A DNA stretch of 37,058 nucleotides from Candidatus Sulfotelmatobacter sp. (GCA_035504415.1 DATJRY010000018.1:1-37058); one strand, 5' to 3'. Counted from the stretch's first letter, positions 1 through 8,361 are shown. The notes: a model not told the origin generated them from the sequence alone. Made by a program: numbers and translations.

Positions 1-173
1 TCCCCGTGCTGATACGGGTTCATGGTGCCGGCGTCGACGTTGATGTACGGGTCGAGCTTCTGGATCGACACCGAGACGCCGCGGCTCTTCAAGAGCCTCC
101 CCAATGAGGCGGCGGTTATCCCTTTCCCGAGCGAACTGACCACCCCGCCGGTAAAGAAGATAAATTTCGCCAT
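1..173 (-). CDS. pyrG: CTP synthase, N-terminal fragment (runs off the window)
   Basis: The minus strand from the ATG at 173 encodes the first 57 residues of CTP synthase, which converts UTP to CTP in the cytoplasm using ATP and glutamine-derived ammonia. The start reads [19 protein letters not shown], followed by [10 protein letters not shown] and then [19 protein letters not shown]. This is the very conserved amidoligase N-terminus with the P-loop-like [10 protein letters not shown]. The ammonia-ligase core and glutaminase domain lie outside the window. It is downstream of prmC, with a 95-base gap (174-268) in which I see no strong ribosome-binding site or terminator. Identification is near certain; only the extent is unknown. 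Confidence 0.95.
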   Translation of the reverse strand, partial: MAKFIFFTGGVVSSLGKGITAASLGRLLKSRGVSVSIQKLDPYINVDAGTMNPYQHG

Positions 174-268
174 GGGGGATGCTGCGCTTCGCCGAGTCCG
201 CTCCTGGGACCCGCCGCGGCCGGCCGATCCGTCAGACGCTCGGTTGCTTTAGTCGTCCATTCGGAGGG

Positions 269-1120
269 TTACGGAACGACGGCGACGACGAAGCGGTCGA
301 GATCGGCGTAGTCGCGGATCGTTTCGACGCCGGCGGTCGGCAGCCACTCGCGCACGAGCGTTTCGAGCGTGCTCGCGTTCGCGGGGCCGGCTTCGAGGAT
401 GGCGATGCCCCGCGGCGCGATCAGGTGCGGCAAATCCGGCAATAGGCGGCGGTAGAGATCGAGTCCGTCGCCGCCACCGTCGCGCGCGAGCAGCGGCTCG
501 AACGACACCGGATCGGGCGGCGGCGCACACGCGGCCGATGGGACGTACGGCAGGTTCGCGACCAGCGCGTCGAACGGTGCGAACGGCAACAACGGCGCGG
601 CGAGGTCGCCACGCACGAACGTGACGTGCTGAAACACGTTGTTGCGCGCGGCGTTGCGGCGCGCGACGTCGAGTGCGTCCGCCGAGACGTCGCTCGCGTA
701 CACGCTCAGGTCCGGCAGCTCGGCCGCCAGCGTGACGGCGATCGCGCCGCTGCCGGTGCCGATGTCCGCGGCCTTCCCGCCTTCACGGCCGATCGCACGC
801 ACGTGCCGAACGGCCCACTCGACCGCCAGCTCCGTTTCCGGGCGCGGGACGAGCACGCGTCGGTCGACGCCGAACATGCGGCCGTGGAAGCCCGCCTCGC
901 CGGTCACGTACGCCAGCGGTTCGCCGGCCGCACGACGTTCGACCACCGCCGCGAACCGCTCGGCGACGTCGGGGTCGAGCTCGCGGTCGCGGTGCGCGAT
1001 CATCTCCTGCCGGGTGACGCCGCCGGCGAACGCCAGCAGGAACGCCGCGTCGAGCCGCCCCGTCCCGCCGACGGGCTCCAAGCGCACCGCGGCGTCGCGC
1101 AGCGCTTCGCCGATCGTCAT
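269..1120 (-). CDS. prmC: Peptide chain release factor N5-glutamine methyltransferase PrmC/HemK
   Basis: This 283-residue cytoplasmic enzyme methylates the glutamine of the GGQ motif in release factors RF1 and RF2 using S-adenosylmethionine. An N-terminal helical domain (about 1-85) precedes a Rossmann methyltransferase domain. Visible motifs are VPRPET at 91-96, the SAM-binding GTGSG at 121-125 and the catalytic NLPY at 189-192. The family consensus for the last is NPPY; Leu in the second position is a conservative variant. Its substrate gene prfA lies upstream in the same gene string, a classic pairing. The ATG at 1120 starts 4 bases after the stop of the upstream oxidoreductase, so expression is probably polycistronic. 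Confidence 0.95.
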   Translation of the reverse strand: MTIGEALRDAAVRLEPVGGTGRLDAAFLLAFAGGVTRQEMIAHRDRELDPDVAERFAAVVERRAAGEPLAYVTGEAGFHGRMFGVDRRVLVPRPETELAVEWAVRHVRAIGREGGKAADIGTGSGAIAVTLAAELPDLSVYASDVSADALDVARRNAARNNVFQHVTFVRGDLAAPLLPFAPFDALVANLPYVPSAACAPPPDPVSFEPLLARDGGGDGLDLYRRLLPDLPHLIAPRGIAILEAGPANASTLETLVREWLPTAGVETIRDYADLDRFVVAVVP

Positions 1121-1124
1121 CGCG

Positions 1125-2096
1125 TCAATCGCGGACGACGACGACGGCTTTGCCGACCAGCTTGCGGTCCATCAGCGCTTCGACGGCAGCCGGGGCGTTG
1201 GCCAGTGTGTATCGTTCGTGCACGCGCGGGCGCAGCGTGCCGTTGCGTCGCAGACCGAACATCGCTGCGAAGTTCTCGCGGTTCGCGGCTGGGTTCTTCG
1301 CACTCCAGGGGCCCCAGTAGACGCCCAGCGCCTCGCTCTCGCGCAGCAGCAACCGGTTCGCCGGGATCGCCGGGATGCGGCCGCTGGTGAAGCCGACGAT
1401 CAGTGCGCGCGCGTTCCAGTCGAGCGTGCGCACCAGCGCGTCGAACTGATCGCCGCCGACGTTGTCGAACAGGACGTCGAGCGCGCCGATGGTCGTCTTC
1501 ACGCGCTCGGCGAGATCTTCGCCGTCGACCAGCACGTGCGCGGCGCCGGCGTCGCGCGCGGCGCCGAGCTTGGCCTCGGAACCGACGATCCCGAGCACCT
1601 TCGCGCCCAGCGCCTGACCGATGTCGACGGCCGCCGTGCCGACGCCCCCGCCGGCGCCGGTGACCGCGAGCCGGTCGCCCGCGCGCAGACGGCCACGATC
1701 GACCAGCCCGTGATAGGCGGTGCCGTAGGTCATGATCATCCCGGCCGCGGTGACGAAGTCGAGATCGTCGGGCAGCTTCACGCTGCGCGCGGCCAGCGCG
1801 GTCGTCGCCTCGGCGAACGCGCCCGCGCTCGGGAGCGCGCCGACCCGGTCGCCGACGGCGAAGTCGGTGACCCCCTCACCGAGCGCGTTCACCACGCCGG
1901 CGACTTCGACGCCGAGCGTGAACGGCAGCGGCGGCTTGTCCTGATACTTGCCTTGCGCGAGCAACGCGTCGGGAAAGTTCACGCCCGCGGCATACACCTC
2001 GAGCGCGATCTCGCCGGGCTTGGGCGCCGGGGCGGGAACCTCGGCCAGCACCAGCTCGCGCGGATGGCCGAGCGTGTGCACTTGAATCGCGCGCAT
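1125..2096 (-). CDS. Zinc-independent quinone oxidoreductase/enoyl reductase-like MDR protein
   Basis: A 323-residue medium-chain dehydrogenase/reductase of the NADPH:quinone oxidoreductase type. The GroES-like N-terminal domain contains NFPD at 40-43, typical of the QOR branch (NxxD). The Rossmann domain has the cofactor loop GAGGGVGTAA at 147-156. The cysteine and histidine zinc ligands of true alcohol dehydrogenases are not apparent, so a zinc-free NADPH-dependent reduction of quinones or enoyl thioesters is expected. The exact substrate cannot be read from sequence. The ATG at 2096 follows the stop of the MaoC-like hydratase (2098-2100) by one base, so the two are probably co-translated. 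Pairing with a hydratase hints at acyl-thioester metabolism, but this is inference. Confidence 0.85.
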   Translation of the reverse strand: MRAIQVHTLGHPRELVLAEVPAPAPKPGEIALEVYAAGVNFPDALLAQGKYQDKPPLPFTLGVEVAGVVNALGEGVTDFAVGDRVGALPSAGAFAEATTALAARSVKLPDDLDFVTAAGMIMTYGTAYHGLVDRGRLRAGDRLAVTGAGGGVGTAAVDIGQALGAKVLGIVGSEAKLGAARDAGAAHVLVDGEDLAERVKTTIGALDVLFDNVGGDQFDALVRTLDWNARALIVGFTSGRIPAIPANRLLLRESEALGVYWGPWSAKNPAANRENFAAMFGLRRNGTLRPRVHERYTLANAPAAVEALMDRKLVGKAVVVVRD

Positions 2097-2097
2097 G

Positions 2098-2553
2098 TCA
2101 GGCGGGCGCTCCGACCAGCATCGTCAGCCACTCGGCGACCAGCGCGGGCCGCTCGGCGCCCTCGACCTGGACTTCGACGTTCTGCTTGAGCTGCAGCTGT
2201 CCGTCGCCGCGCGGCTCGATCGAGGCGACCGTGAAGACGCCCCGGACGCGCGATCCGACCGGCACCGGCGCGACCAGCCGCAAGCGGTCGAAACCGTAGT
2301 TCAAGCCCACCATGCCGGCCGGAAGATCGAGCGGACCGGCGTCCGCCGCCAACTGCACCAGCAGCGAGGTCGTGTAGAAACCGTGCGCGATGGTGCGGCC
2401 GAAGGGACTATGCTGCGCGCACCAGACGGGATCGAGGTGGAGCGGATTGCGGTCGCCGGTCAGCTCGCCGAACGCGGTGACCGCGCCTTGCTCGACGGTG
2501 AACCAGGGCGAGGTGCGGCTCGTGCCGACCAGGGTCGCGAGGTCGGCGGCCAT
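2098..2553 (-). CDS. MaoC-like (R)-specific enoyl-CoA hydratase, hot-dog fold
   Basis: A 151-residue single hot-dog-fold protein of the MaoC/PhaJ type, which hydrates 2-enoyl-CoA to (R)-3-hydroxyacyl-CoA. The hydratase signature GDRNPLHLD is at 33-41. By family comparison the catalytic dyad is Asp34 and His39. HGFYTTSLL follows at 57-65, where the family usually has AHG(M/F)L. Start choice: the ATG at 2551-2553 overlaps the stop of the upstream secreted-protein gene as TGATG; longer upstream reading in this frame belongs to the neighbour. Length fits monofunctional MaoC hydratases. Substrate chain length is not predictable. Confidence 0.88.
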   Translation of the reverse strand: MAADLATLVGTSRTSPWFTVEQGAVTAFGELTGDRNPLHLDPVWCAQHSPFGRTIAHGFYTTSLLVQLAADAGPLDLPAGMVGLNYGFDRLRLVAPVPVGSRVRGVFTVASIEPRGDGQLQLKQNVEVQVEGAERPALVAEWLTMLVGAPA

Positions 2554-3170
2554 CAGTGCTCGTCCGCCAACGCGACGTGCGCGCCGAGCGCGCCGGCCAG
2601 ATCGAACATCGCCTGGTTCGTCATCTTGTGATATAGCTCGTCGGTCTGCTTGCCGTACTTCGCTTCGATCGCGTCCATGTCGGCGTCGTGAATCCCGTGC
2701 GTGACCAGGCGATCGAGCATGTAGCCGGTCCAGAACGTGCCGTCGTTGTCGCCGTCGTGCACGAGCCGTGCCGCCAGCGCCGTACCGGAGAGCGTCGTCG
2801 GCGGTAAGGCCACCCCGGCGGCGGTCGCACGCTGCAGCGCCTCGGGGATCAGAAAGTTCCACACCGTCACCCACGTGACGACCGCGTCGCTGCCGTACTG
2901 CTTCGAGAGCTTCGCAACTTCGGCGTCGTAGAGTTTGTCACCGGCGATGGCGCGCAGGGCGACCCGCACGTCGAAGGCATTCGGCCCGCCGCCCGCCTTG
3001 ACGAAGGCCGCGGTGGCCTCGAGATCCGGCGCGCCGTAGTAGGCGTCGCCGCCGTAACGGTTGTCCATCTCCATCGTCGGCGAGGGGCCCGGGGCGGGCT
3101 GCGCCGCGGCGGCCAGGGTGCCGGCGCACGCCAAGGCGGCGCCCAGGGCGAACGTGACGAGAATCCTCAC
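2553..3170 (-). CDS. Secreted protein of unknown function
   Basis: A 205-residue protein I do not recognise. The GTG start at 3168-3170 overlaps the prfA stop (GTGA), so translation is probably coupled to prfA. Residues 1-23 form a signal peptide (basic start, hydrophobic Ala/Leu core, AAA before a Gln), implying export. A short Pro-rich stretch follows (about 25-32), then a predominantly helical body rich in Ala, Asp and aromatic residues. The segment around 125-165 (HDGDNDGTFWTGYMLDRLV and a following His) is notable but matches no motif I can name. It ends in a TGATG overlap with the MaoC-like gene. An unknown exported protein between translation factors and a hydratase is an unexplained arrangement. 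Confidence 0.75.
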   Translation of the reverse strand: MRILVTFALGAALACAGTLAAAAQPAPGPSPTMEMDNRYGGDAYYGAPDLEATAAFVKAGGGPNAFDVRVALRAIAGDKLYDAEVAKLSKQYGSDAVVTWVTVWNFLIPEALQRATAAGVALPPTTLSGTALAARLVHDGDNDGTFWTGYMLDRLVTHGIHDADMDAIEAKYGKQTDELYHKMTNQAMFDLAGALGAHVALADEH

Positions 3171-4252
3171 GCCACGGAGGGTTCGCCGGCCAGCAGCCGA
3201 GCCTTCTCGTCCTTTTGGAGCTCGACGACCAGCTTGTCCATGTCGCCGTCGAGGATCGCCTTGATGTTCTGGAAGTTCTGGTTGATGCGGTGGTCGGTGA
3301 TGCGGTCCTGCGGGTAGTTGTAGGTGCGGATCTTCTCGCTGCGGTCCCCGGTGCCGACCTGGCTGCGCCGCAGCGCGCCCTCGGCTTCCTCGCGCTCGCG
3401 CCGCTGGCGCTCGGCCAGCTGCGCGCGCAGCATCCCCATCGCGCGCTCGCGGTTCTGCAGCTGCGAGCGCTCCTCGCTGCACGAGACGACGATCCCCGTC
3501 GGTTTGTGCGTGATGCGGATTGCCGACTCGGTCTTGTTGACGTGCTGTCCGCCCGCGCCGGACGCCTTGAAGGTGTCGATCTCCAGGTCGCTCGGGCGAA
3601 TCTCGATCGCGCCGTCGTCTTCGACTTCCGGCAGCACGGCGACCGTCGCGGTCGAGGTGTGGATGCGGCCGGCCGCCTCGGTGGCGGGGACGCGCTGCAC
3701 ACGGTGCACGCCGGACTCGTACTTGAACCAGCGATACGGCTCGCCGCCTTTGACCGCGATGACGACTTCTTTGTAGCCGCCGGCCTCGTTCTCGCTCTCG
3801 CTCAGCAGCTCGACTCGCATCCGCTTCGATTCGGCAAAGCGCGTGTACATGCGCAGCAAGTCGCCGGCGAAAATGCCGGCCTCGTCGCCGCCGGCGCCGG
3901 CGCGAATCTCGATGAAGACGTCCTTGTCGTCGTTGGGATCGCGCGGCAGCAGCAGCTCCTGCAGCTGCTCCTCGAGCGCGCGGCGTCGCTCGCGCAGCTC
4001 GCCGGCCTCTTCTTCCGCCAGCGCGGCCAGCTCCGGGTCGCTCTTGTCGGCACGCAGCGCGTCGTTCTCGGCGATCGTGCGCAGCAGCGCCTCCAGCTCG
4101 CGAAACACGACGACGGTCGGCTCGATCGCGGCACGCTCCTTGGTCAGCGCCGTGAAGCGTGCCTGATCGAAGCCGCCGCTCGTGTCGGCGAGCGCGGCGT
4201 CGATTTCGGCGAAGCGTTTCGAGAGCGTCTCGAGGCGATCGGTGTGCTGCAT
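3167..4252 (-). CDS. prfA: Peptide chain release factor 1 (RF1)
   Basis: RF1 recognises UAA and UAG in the ribosomal A site and triggers peptidyl-tRNA hydrolysis. The 361-residue product shows the stop-codon tripeptide PAT at 189-191 (within RVQRVPATEAAGRIHTS), which marks RF1 rather than RF2. The catalytic GGQ is at 234-236 in SGAGGQHVNKTESAIR. Length is normal for the family. I chose the ATG at 4250-4252 because the protein then begins like other RF1s (MQHTDRLETLSKRF); the open frame continues upstream through rpmE but that part is not RF1. No clear Shine-Dalgarno is visible. The GGQ glutamine is the substrate of PrmC, encoded downstream in the same string. Confidence 0.96.
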   Translation of the reverse strand: MQHTDRLETLSKRFAEIDAALADTSGGFDQARFTALTKERAAIEPTVVVFRELEALLRTIAENDALRADKSDPELAALAEEEAGELRERRRALEEQLQELLLPRDPNDDKDVFIEIRAGAGGDEAGIFAGDLLRMYTRFAESKRMRVELLSESENEAGGYKEVVIAVKGGEPYRWFKYESGVHRVQRVPATEAAGRIHTSTATVAVLPEVEDDGAIEIRPSDLEIDTFKASGAGGQHVNKTESAIRITHKPTGIVVSCSEERSQLQNRERAMGMLRAQLAERQRREREEAEGALRRSQVGTGDRSEKIRTYNYPQDRITDHRINQNFQNIKAILDGDMDKLVVELQKDEKARLLAGEPSVA

Positions 4253-4273
4253 ATGGATGGTCGGGGAAGAAAA

Positions 4274-4300
4274 GAAGCGAGCCGCACTGCGGCTCGCTTC
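4274..4300 (-). terminator. Rho-independent terminator after rpmE
   Basis: A perfect inverted repeat with 13-bp arms (4274-4286 and 4288-4300) and a one-base centre lies 19 bases past the rpmE stop. On the minus strand it is followed by TTTTCTTCC (4265-4273). A hairpin with a T-rich tail between rpmE and prfA would end or attenuate rpmE transcripts. The real loop must be at least 3-4 bases, so the inner pairs would open. Confidence 0.75.
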
Positions 4301-4319
4301 CGGAGACGAACGGGCGCCG

Positions 4320-4598
4320 TTAAACGGACGCGGGAACGGTTTCCTGGTCGGCCTTCTTGCGCGTCTTGCGAGCGGCGGCTTCGGCCTTCTTCTTGTCGGC
4401 CATCGCCACGCGCTGATTGAACTTGTCGACGCGGCCCGCGGTGTCGAGGAACTTCTGCTGCCCGGTGTAGAGCGGGTGGCATTGCGAGCACACTTCGACC
4501 GCAATCGTCGGCACGGTCGAACCGGTGGTGAACGAGGCACCGCAAGCGCACGTTACCTTGGCTTCCGGATACCATTTGGGGTGGCCCTGGGTCTTCAC
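4320..4598 (-). CDS. rpmE: 50S ribosomal protein L31, zinc-binding type with C-terminal extension
   Basis: A 92-residue protein of the large ribosomal subunit. Cys17, Cys19, Cys37 and Cys40 (CAC and CSQC) form the zinc ribbon of C+ type L31. The core ends near [20 protein letters not shown] (about 41-60). A Lys/Ala-rich tail of roughly 25 residues ([16 protein letters not shown]) extends beyond the usual L31 length of 66-75 residues and probably contacts rRNA. The ATG at 4598 gives [13 protein letters not shown]; bacterial L31 proteins commonly start M-K-x-x-I/G-H-P. Zinc-binding L31 paralogs are often zinc-regulated in other bacteria, but no operator is evident here. Confidence 0.95.
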   Translation of the reverse strand: MKTQGHPKWYPEAKVTCACGASFTTGSTVPTIAVEVCSQCHPLYTGQQKFLDTAGRVDKFNQRVAMADKKKAEAAARKTRKKADQETVPASV

Positions 4599-4628
4599 AG
4601 CCCCCCTATCTTATCACCGGGCGCAAGA

Positions 4629-4656
4629 GGGCCCCGGGAATTGCTTCCCAGGGCCC
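4629..4656 (-). terminator. Terminator-like hairpin after the sedolisin gene
   Basis: Arms 4629-4640 and 4645-4656 pair over 12 positions. Read on the minus strand there is one G-U wobble (4635/4650) and a GCAA tetraloop (4641-4644, GNRA type). It lies 28 bases past the protease stop codon. The tail is TCTTGCGCCC, so the U-tract is poor; it may act as an RNA 3'-end stabiliser as much as a terminator. Confidence 0.6.
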
Positions 4657-4684
4657 GCCTGCCTGCTTGGTCCGGTGGGTGGCG

Positions 4685-6772
4685 CTAGACGCCGACCACC
4701 GTTTGGATGAGGTGGCGAGCGAACGGCACCCCGATACCGGTTACCAGGTCGTAGCCGACGCCGGCCGTGTACTGTACCGTCGGCGTGGGATACGGGGTCG
4801 CCCCGCTGCACGTTCCGTTGACTTCGCAACCCGGCATGGTGTTGGTCCCGAAGGTCACGTCGTAGAACGAGAACGGGTACTCCGTCGCGTTGTTGTAGAT
4901 GCCGTAGAAGTACGGCGCCGCGTTGCCCAGGCGATAGGGCTTGGCCCCGGTCGCCTTCGCGCACGACGGCGCCTGCGAGCAGGCCTGGAGCACGAGTGCC
5001 CACATGGCCGCCGCTTCCGGCGCCGCGACGCTGGTGCCGCCGTACGTCGACACCGTTGCGCCGGTGAAGTCCGTGTTGGCCAGCACGCCGACGCCGCTGT
5101 ACGGATCGCCTTCCAGCGAGATGTCGGGTTGCGAGCGGCCCGAGGTCGGCACGTTGGTGCCGGTCTGCCACGGCGGCACCGGGGTGACGGTGGACGTTCC
5201 GCCGCCGCTCGCACCGCCGGAGTTGGTCTGCGTACCCCAGGCCGTGATCGGCCCGGTGTACTGTCCGGCGTTGTTGAGCGGGACGAAGACGCCGCCGACC
5301 GAGGTCACGCTGACGTCGCCCGACGGATACGAGACGCACGGCGTGTTCTCGAGCGAGAGCGAGTACGGCGCGCAGCCGACTTCGCCTTGATCGCCGGAGG
5401 AGACGAACACCGCGATGCCTTCCGCCGCCAGCGCCGCGAACTCCGAGGGGCCGAACCCGACGGGGTCGTACGCGCCGCCGACGTTCTGGTTGTAGAACCC
5501 GTTGAGCATCTCGGGACCGCCGTAGCTCAGCGAGAGCACGTCGGCCGTGTTGTCCGCGATTGCCTGCTGGATCTCGTCGTCGGACTCCGCCAGACCCTGA
5601 TAGTCGTAGCCCAGGCCGGTGCTCGGGTCGGGCGAGCAATCCGCCGCGCCGTCGCCGCATTCGACCGGCACGTACGCCAAGTAGAACAGGATGTTGGCGT
5701 TGTACGCGAGCGAGGCTTGCTCGGTGTCGATCTGCGCCTCGTAGTCCTCGGGATTGCAGGTCGCCGTCGGCGACTCCGACGGATCCGTATACGGGCTGCT
5801 GGCCTGATTGCACGGCGCGGTTACCGGCGGCGGCGTCGCCGTCGGCGAGCCCGCGTAGCCCCAGCCCAAGCTGTTCAGCGCGTTCTGCGAGAGCACGGGA
5901 ACCTCGGTCAGCGTGCCGGAGCCGCCGGCGACGCCGCCGCCCGGGAACCCGTACGTCGAGTGGAAGACCTTGAAGTCGTTGTATCCGAACGTCGCGTCGA
6001 TCGGTCCGGTGCCGATGATCCCGATCGAGATGCCGGTGCCGGTGTAGCCGGCCGCGTACGCGCTGGTGTAGTCGAAGGCGCGCGCGATCTGCTGCGGCGT
6101 GTTGCCGCCGGTCGAGTTCATCTGCGGGCCGCCGCTGGCGCCCTGGACGAACTGCCGGTGCTTGGCCTGCAGATCGATGACCGCGTCCGCGATGTCCGTT
6201 ACGGGGAGCGCCTTGGTGAACGTGATGTTGCCGGTCGGCGCGATCAACGTGTGTCCTTCGGAGCTCTTGTAGAACGAGAACGTCGTTCCGAGCGCTTGCG
6301 CGAACTGTGCCGGCGTGCCGGCGACCGTGAGCGCCAAGCGCTGCGGGAAGCCGCCGACCTTGAGGCCGTACGACCCGAAGTAGTTCGCGACGGTGACGTA
6401 GTCGCTCTTCGACGCCCCGAACATGTCGCCGATTTGGCTGGCCGTCAGGAACTGACGGTACGTGCCGCTGCCCGGCTTGTTCGCGGCGGCCGCGTAGGCG
6501 ATCAGCCCTGCGGCGTTGCGCTGGTTGACGACGACGTGCATGACCAGGCCGCCGATGTTCATCGCGGAGCCCGTCAGCTTGGCGGTCGAGGTGAACTTCG
6601 CGCTCGGTTTGAGCGTGCGCGTCAGGGCCGCCGAGGGCGTCGACGGACCGACGTTGTTCGAGCCGGTGGAGGGCACCGCGTGCGCGCCGCCGCCGCCGCC
6701 GGAGCAGGCCGCGAGGCCGCCGACGAGCGCGAGCGCCACCAGACGCCGCGTGATTGCAAGGGAGCGCATCAC
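4685..6772 (-). CDS. Sedolisin-family (S53) serine-carboxyl peptidase, lipoprotein precursor
   Basis: A 695-residue exported acid-type endopeptidase. Residues 1-23 are a lipoprotein signal ending in LAAC (Cys23), followed by five Gly and a Ser/Thr/Pro-rich linker. A pro-kumamolisin-type activation domain follows (about 55-205). The catalytic domain (about 225-695) shows the S53 Glu/Asp pair in EAQID (Glu345, Asp349), the oxyanion Asp461 in SSGD and the nucleophile Ser581 in GGTSVAAP. The C-terminal YDVTFGTN and GYDLVTGIG segments resemble the calcium site of the family. Start: GTG at 6770-6772, next to an ATG at 6767-6769, with GGAGG at 6782-6786. The start overlaps the stop of the upstream lipoprotein gene (GTGATG). 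Local acid proteolysis at the cell surface is likely. Confidence 0.93.
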   Translation of the reverse strand: MMRSLAITRRLVALALVGGLAACSGGGGGAHAVPSTGSNNVGPSTPSAALTRTLKPSAKFTSTAKLTGSAMNIGGLVMHVVVNQRNAAGLIAYAAAANKPGSGTYRQFLTASQIGDMFGASKSDYVTVANYFGSYGLKVGGFPQRLALTVAGTPAQFAQALGTTFSFYKSSEGHTLIAPTGNITFTKALPVTDIADAVIDLQAKHRQFVQGASGGPQMNSTGGNTPQQIARAFDYTSAYAAGYTGTGISIGIIGTGPIDATFGYNDFKVFHSTYGFPGGGVAGGSGTLTEVPVLSQNALNSLGWGYAGSPTATPPPVTAPCNQASSPYTDPSESPTATCNPEDYEAQIDTEQASLAYNANILFYLAYVPVECGDGAADCSPDPSTGLGYDYQGLAESDDEIQQAIADNTADVLSLSYGGPEMLNGFYNQNVGGAYDPVGFGPSEFAALAAEGIAVFVSSGDQGEVGCAPYSLSLENTPCVSYPSGDVSVTSVGGVFVPLNNAGQYTGPITAWGTQTNSGGASGGGTSTVTPVPPWQTGTNVPTSGRSQPDISLEGDPYSGVGVLANTDFTGATVSTYGGTSVAAPEAAAMWALVLQACSQAPSCAKATGAKPYRLGNAAPYFYGIYNNATEYPFSFYDVTFGTNTMPGCEVNGTCSGATPYPTPTVQYTAGVGYDLVTGIGVPFARHLIQTVVGV

Positions 6773-8109
6773 TTGACAGAACCTCCGCGGTGGCTCATCG
6801 CCGCCAGGCGGCGTTTGAGCGCCTGATGAGCGAGGTGCTCGACGTGCGAGAGCGCCAGCGCGCGCGGCAGCACGACGCCGCCCTGCAGCGCCGCCGTCGC
6901 ACGTTCGGTGCTCAGGCTCTGCGCGTTCGTCGCCTTCAACGAAAGCGTCTCGGTGATCGCGATCACCTCAGCCGGCACCGTCGCGGAACCGGACGGGAAG
7001 AGCCGTGGGGAACCGCCTTCCGAGCTGCTGTAGTCGTAGAACGTTTCGATGGTGTCGCTGGCGACCGTGCAGACCGTGCCCGGTCCGGCGATGTCGTACG
7101 CCGAGGTCGTCTTCGTCTCGAGCGTCCCGAACACGGCGTCGGCCGTCGTAACCGTCTGCGTGACCTTGTTGGCCGTGCCGGTGTACGAGGTGGCGCAGGT
7201 CGGGTCCAGCGTCGCGCCGGTCGTGATCGTGTCGGTCTCCATCGACGGCTGGGTTTGCGTGGCGGGGATCCAGTCCGGCACCGTCGTCGACGACGTCGCG
7301 CCCGACACGCCGTTGTAGTACGTGTAGGTGATGTTACCGCCGGTCGGCGCCCCGAACGTGAAGAGGCGGCCACCCGCGAGTGAGTTCAGCGCGAGCGTCC
7401 CGGTGAAGGCAGCCGCGGCGGGCGAACTCAGTGGTCCGGTCTCGATGGCGACGTTGTCGACCCAGCTTCCGCCATCAGAGAGCGCGCCGTTGCACTGCGT
7501 GTACGAGCCGTCCGCGAGTTGCTCGCGGTCGATGCTGACGGTCCCGCCCGCGCTCGGGCAGTCGACGCCCGCCGCCGCGGTCGCCGACGAGATGCCGGGA
7601 TCCGACTCGGTGTACGAGAGGGTCGCATCGTTGTTGAACGTTCCGGTCGCTTCCGGGATCACGTCGATCAGCCCGTTGTTCGCACCGTACACGGTCGTGT
7701 AGGTGACGCCGTCGGAGTCGGACGCCACGACCTTGGACTCGCGCAGTTGCGTCGAACCGCCCGACTGCGTGTAGGCCACGGTCGCGGCCGTCGTCGTCGT
7801 CGTCGTCGCCAACGTGCCGGTGTCCGTCTCGGTGGACGTGAACGTCGTGTTCGAGCTGGTGCCCGTGGCGGTGACGTTCGCAACCGCGGTCGACGCCATC
7901 GTCATGGTGACGGGCGAAGAGCTGATGAGATTGTTGGTGTCGGTCTCCGAGAGCGCGCCCGTGTAGCTCGCGTTCAGACCGCTCGCGTTGGGACGATCGC
8001 TCCCCGGTGTCGAGACCGGGTTGGGATTGGGTGCTGACGTCGAGCTGCCGCCGCAACCGGCTAAGAGCAACGCGACGCCGACGCACAAGAGGACGCGCTG
8101 GATATGCAA
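6769..8109 (-). CDS. Thr-rich lipoprotein of unknown function
   Basis: A 446-residue exported protein. I start it at the TTG at 8107-8109 because GAGG lies 8 bases upstream and the product then begins with a compact lipoprotein signal, LHIQRVLLCVGVALLLAGCG, with the lipobox Cys at 19. The mature part is very rich in Thr, Ser, Gly and Ala with alternating polar residues, suggesting beta-sheet or a low-complexity surface protein. It includes a run of six Thr near residue 105. The last 60 residues become helical and basic (ending HLAHQALKRRLAAMSHRGGSVK). I see no catalytic motif. Its stop codon overlaps the sedolisin start, so the two are co-translated; a substrate, anchor or chaperone role for the protease is possible but unproven. 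Confidence 0.75.
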   Translation of the reverse strand: MHIQRVLLCVGVALLLAGCGGSSTSAPNPNPVSTPGSDRPNASGLNASYTGALSETDTNNLISSSPVTMTMASTAVANVTATGTSSNTTFTSTETDTGTLATTTTTTAATVAYTQSGGSTQLRESKVVASDSDGVTYTTVYGANNGLIDVIPEATGTFNNDATLSYTESDPGISSATAAAGVDCPSAGGTVSIDREQLADGSYTQCNGALSDGGSWVDNVAIETGPLSSPAAAAFTGTLALNSLAGGRLFTFGAPTGGNITYTYYNGVSGATSSTTVPDWIPATQTQPSMETDTITTGATLDPTCATSYTGTANKVTQTVTTADAVFGTLETKTTSAYDIAGPGTVCTVASDTIETFYDYSSSEGGSPRLFPSGSATVPAEVIAITETLSLKATNAQSLSTERATAALQGGVVLPRALALSHVEHLAHQALKRRLAAMSHRGGSVK

Positions 8110-8117
8110 ACGCCGCA

Positions 8118-8121
8118 CCTC
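8118..8121 (-). promoter_or_regulatory. Shine-Dalgarno deciding a TTG start
   Basis: The minus strand reads GAGG here, 8 bases before the TTG at 8107-8109. It supports starting the Thr-rich lipoprotein at its signal peptide, although the frame is open well upstream. Confidence 0.5.
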
Positions 8122-8361
8122 GTAGGCAAACGAATAGTGGAAAGGACGTCGGGACGCCCATACGGACACCCGGCGAGTAGGCGATACATACCCGCCGTCC
8201 GCGCGGATGCCTTCCCCTGCAACGACCGAAGTCGGACGTTTAGCGATTGTGATGGCAGAAGGAAGCAAGCGGACGGACCGCGTCGGCATGATCGACGGTC
8301 CCGGCTGCGAACAGAGAGCCGTTCGCCCCCGTTACGTCTCCATGTCGATGAAGAGGTCCCG

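Noticed and set aside
189-268. Possible regulatory leader before pyrG
   Set aside because: No hairpin with a U-tract, riboswitch-like layout or clear promoter could be made out in this short gap.
490-560. PrmC NLPY instead of NPPY as evidence of lost activity
   Set aside because: Leu at this position is conservative and, as far as I recall, occurs in other PrmC proteins; the other motifs are intact.
639-2189. Long plus-strand open frame opposite prmC and the oxidoreductase
   Set aside because: Composition is Arg/Ala/Ser-rich with no motif; it is a GC-driven shadow of well-identified minus-strand genes.
4667-6826. 719-codon plus-strand frame opposite the sedolisin gene
   Set aside because: The minus strand has a complete S53 active site and lipobox; the plus frame is Arg/Val/Ala low-complexity.
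7789-7812. GTC tandem microsatellite
   Set aside because: It simply encodes a run of Thr in the Thr-rich lipoprotein; too short to call a variable repeat.
8110-8361. Riboswitch or divergent promoter between the lipoprotein and secreted-protein genes
   Set aside because: The 252-base gap must hold promoters for both directions, but I could not find convincing -35/-10 pairs or a conserved RNA fold.
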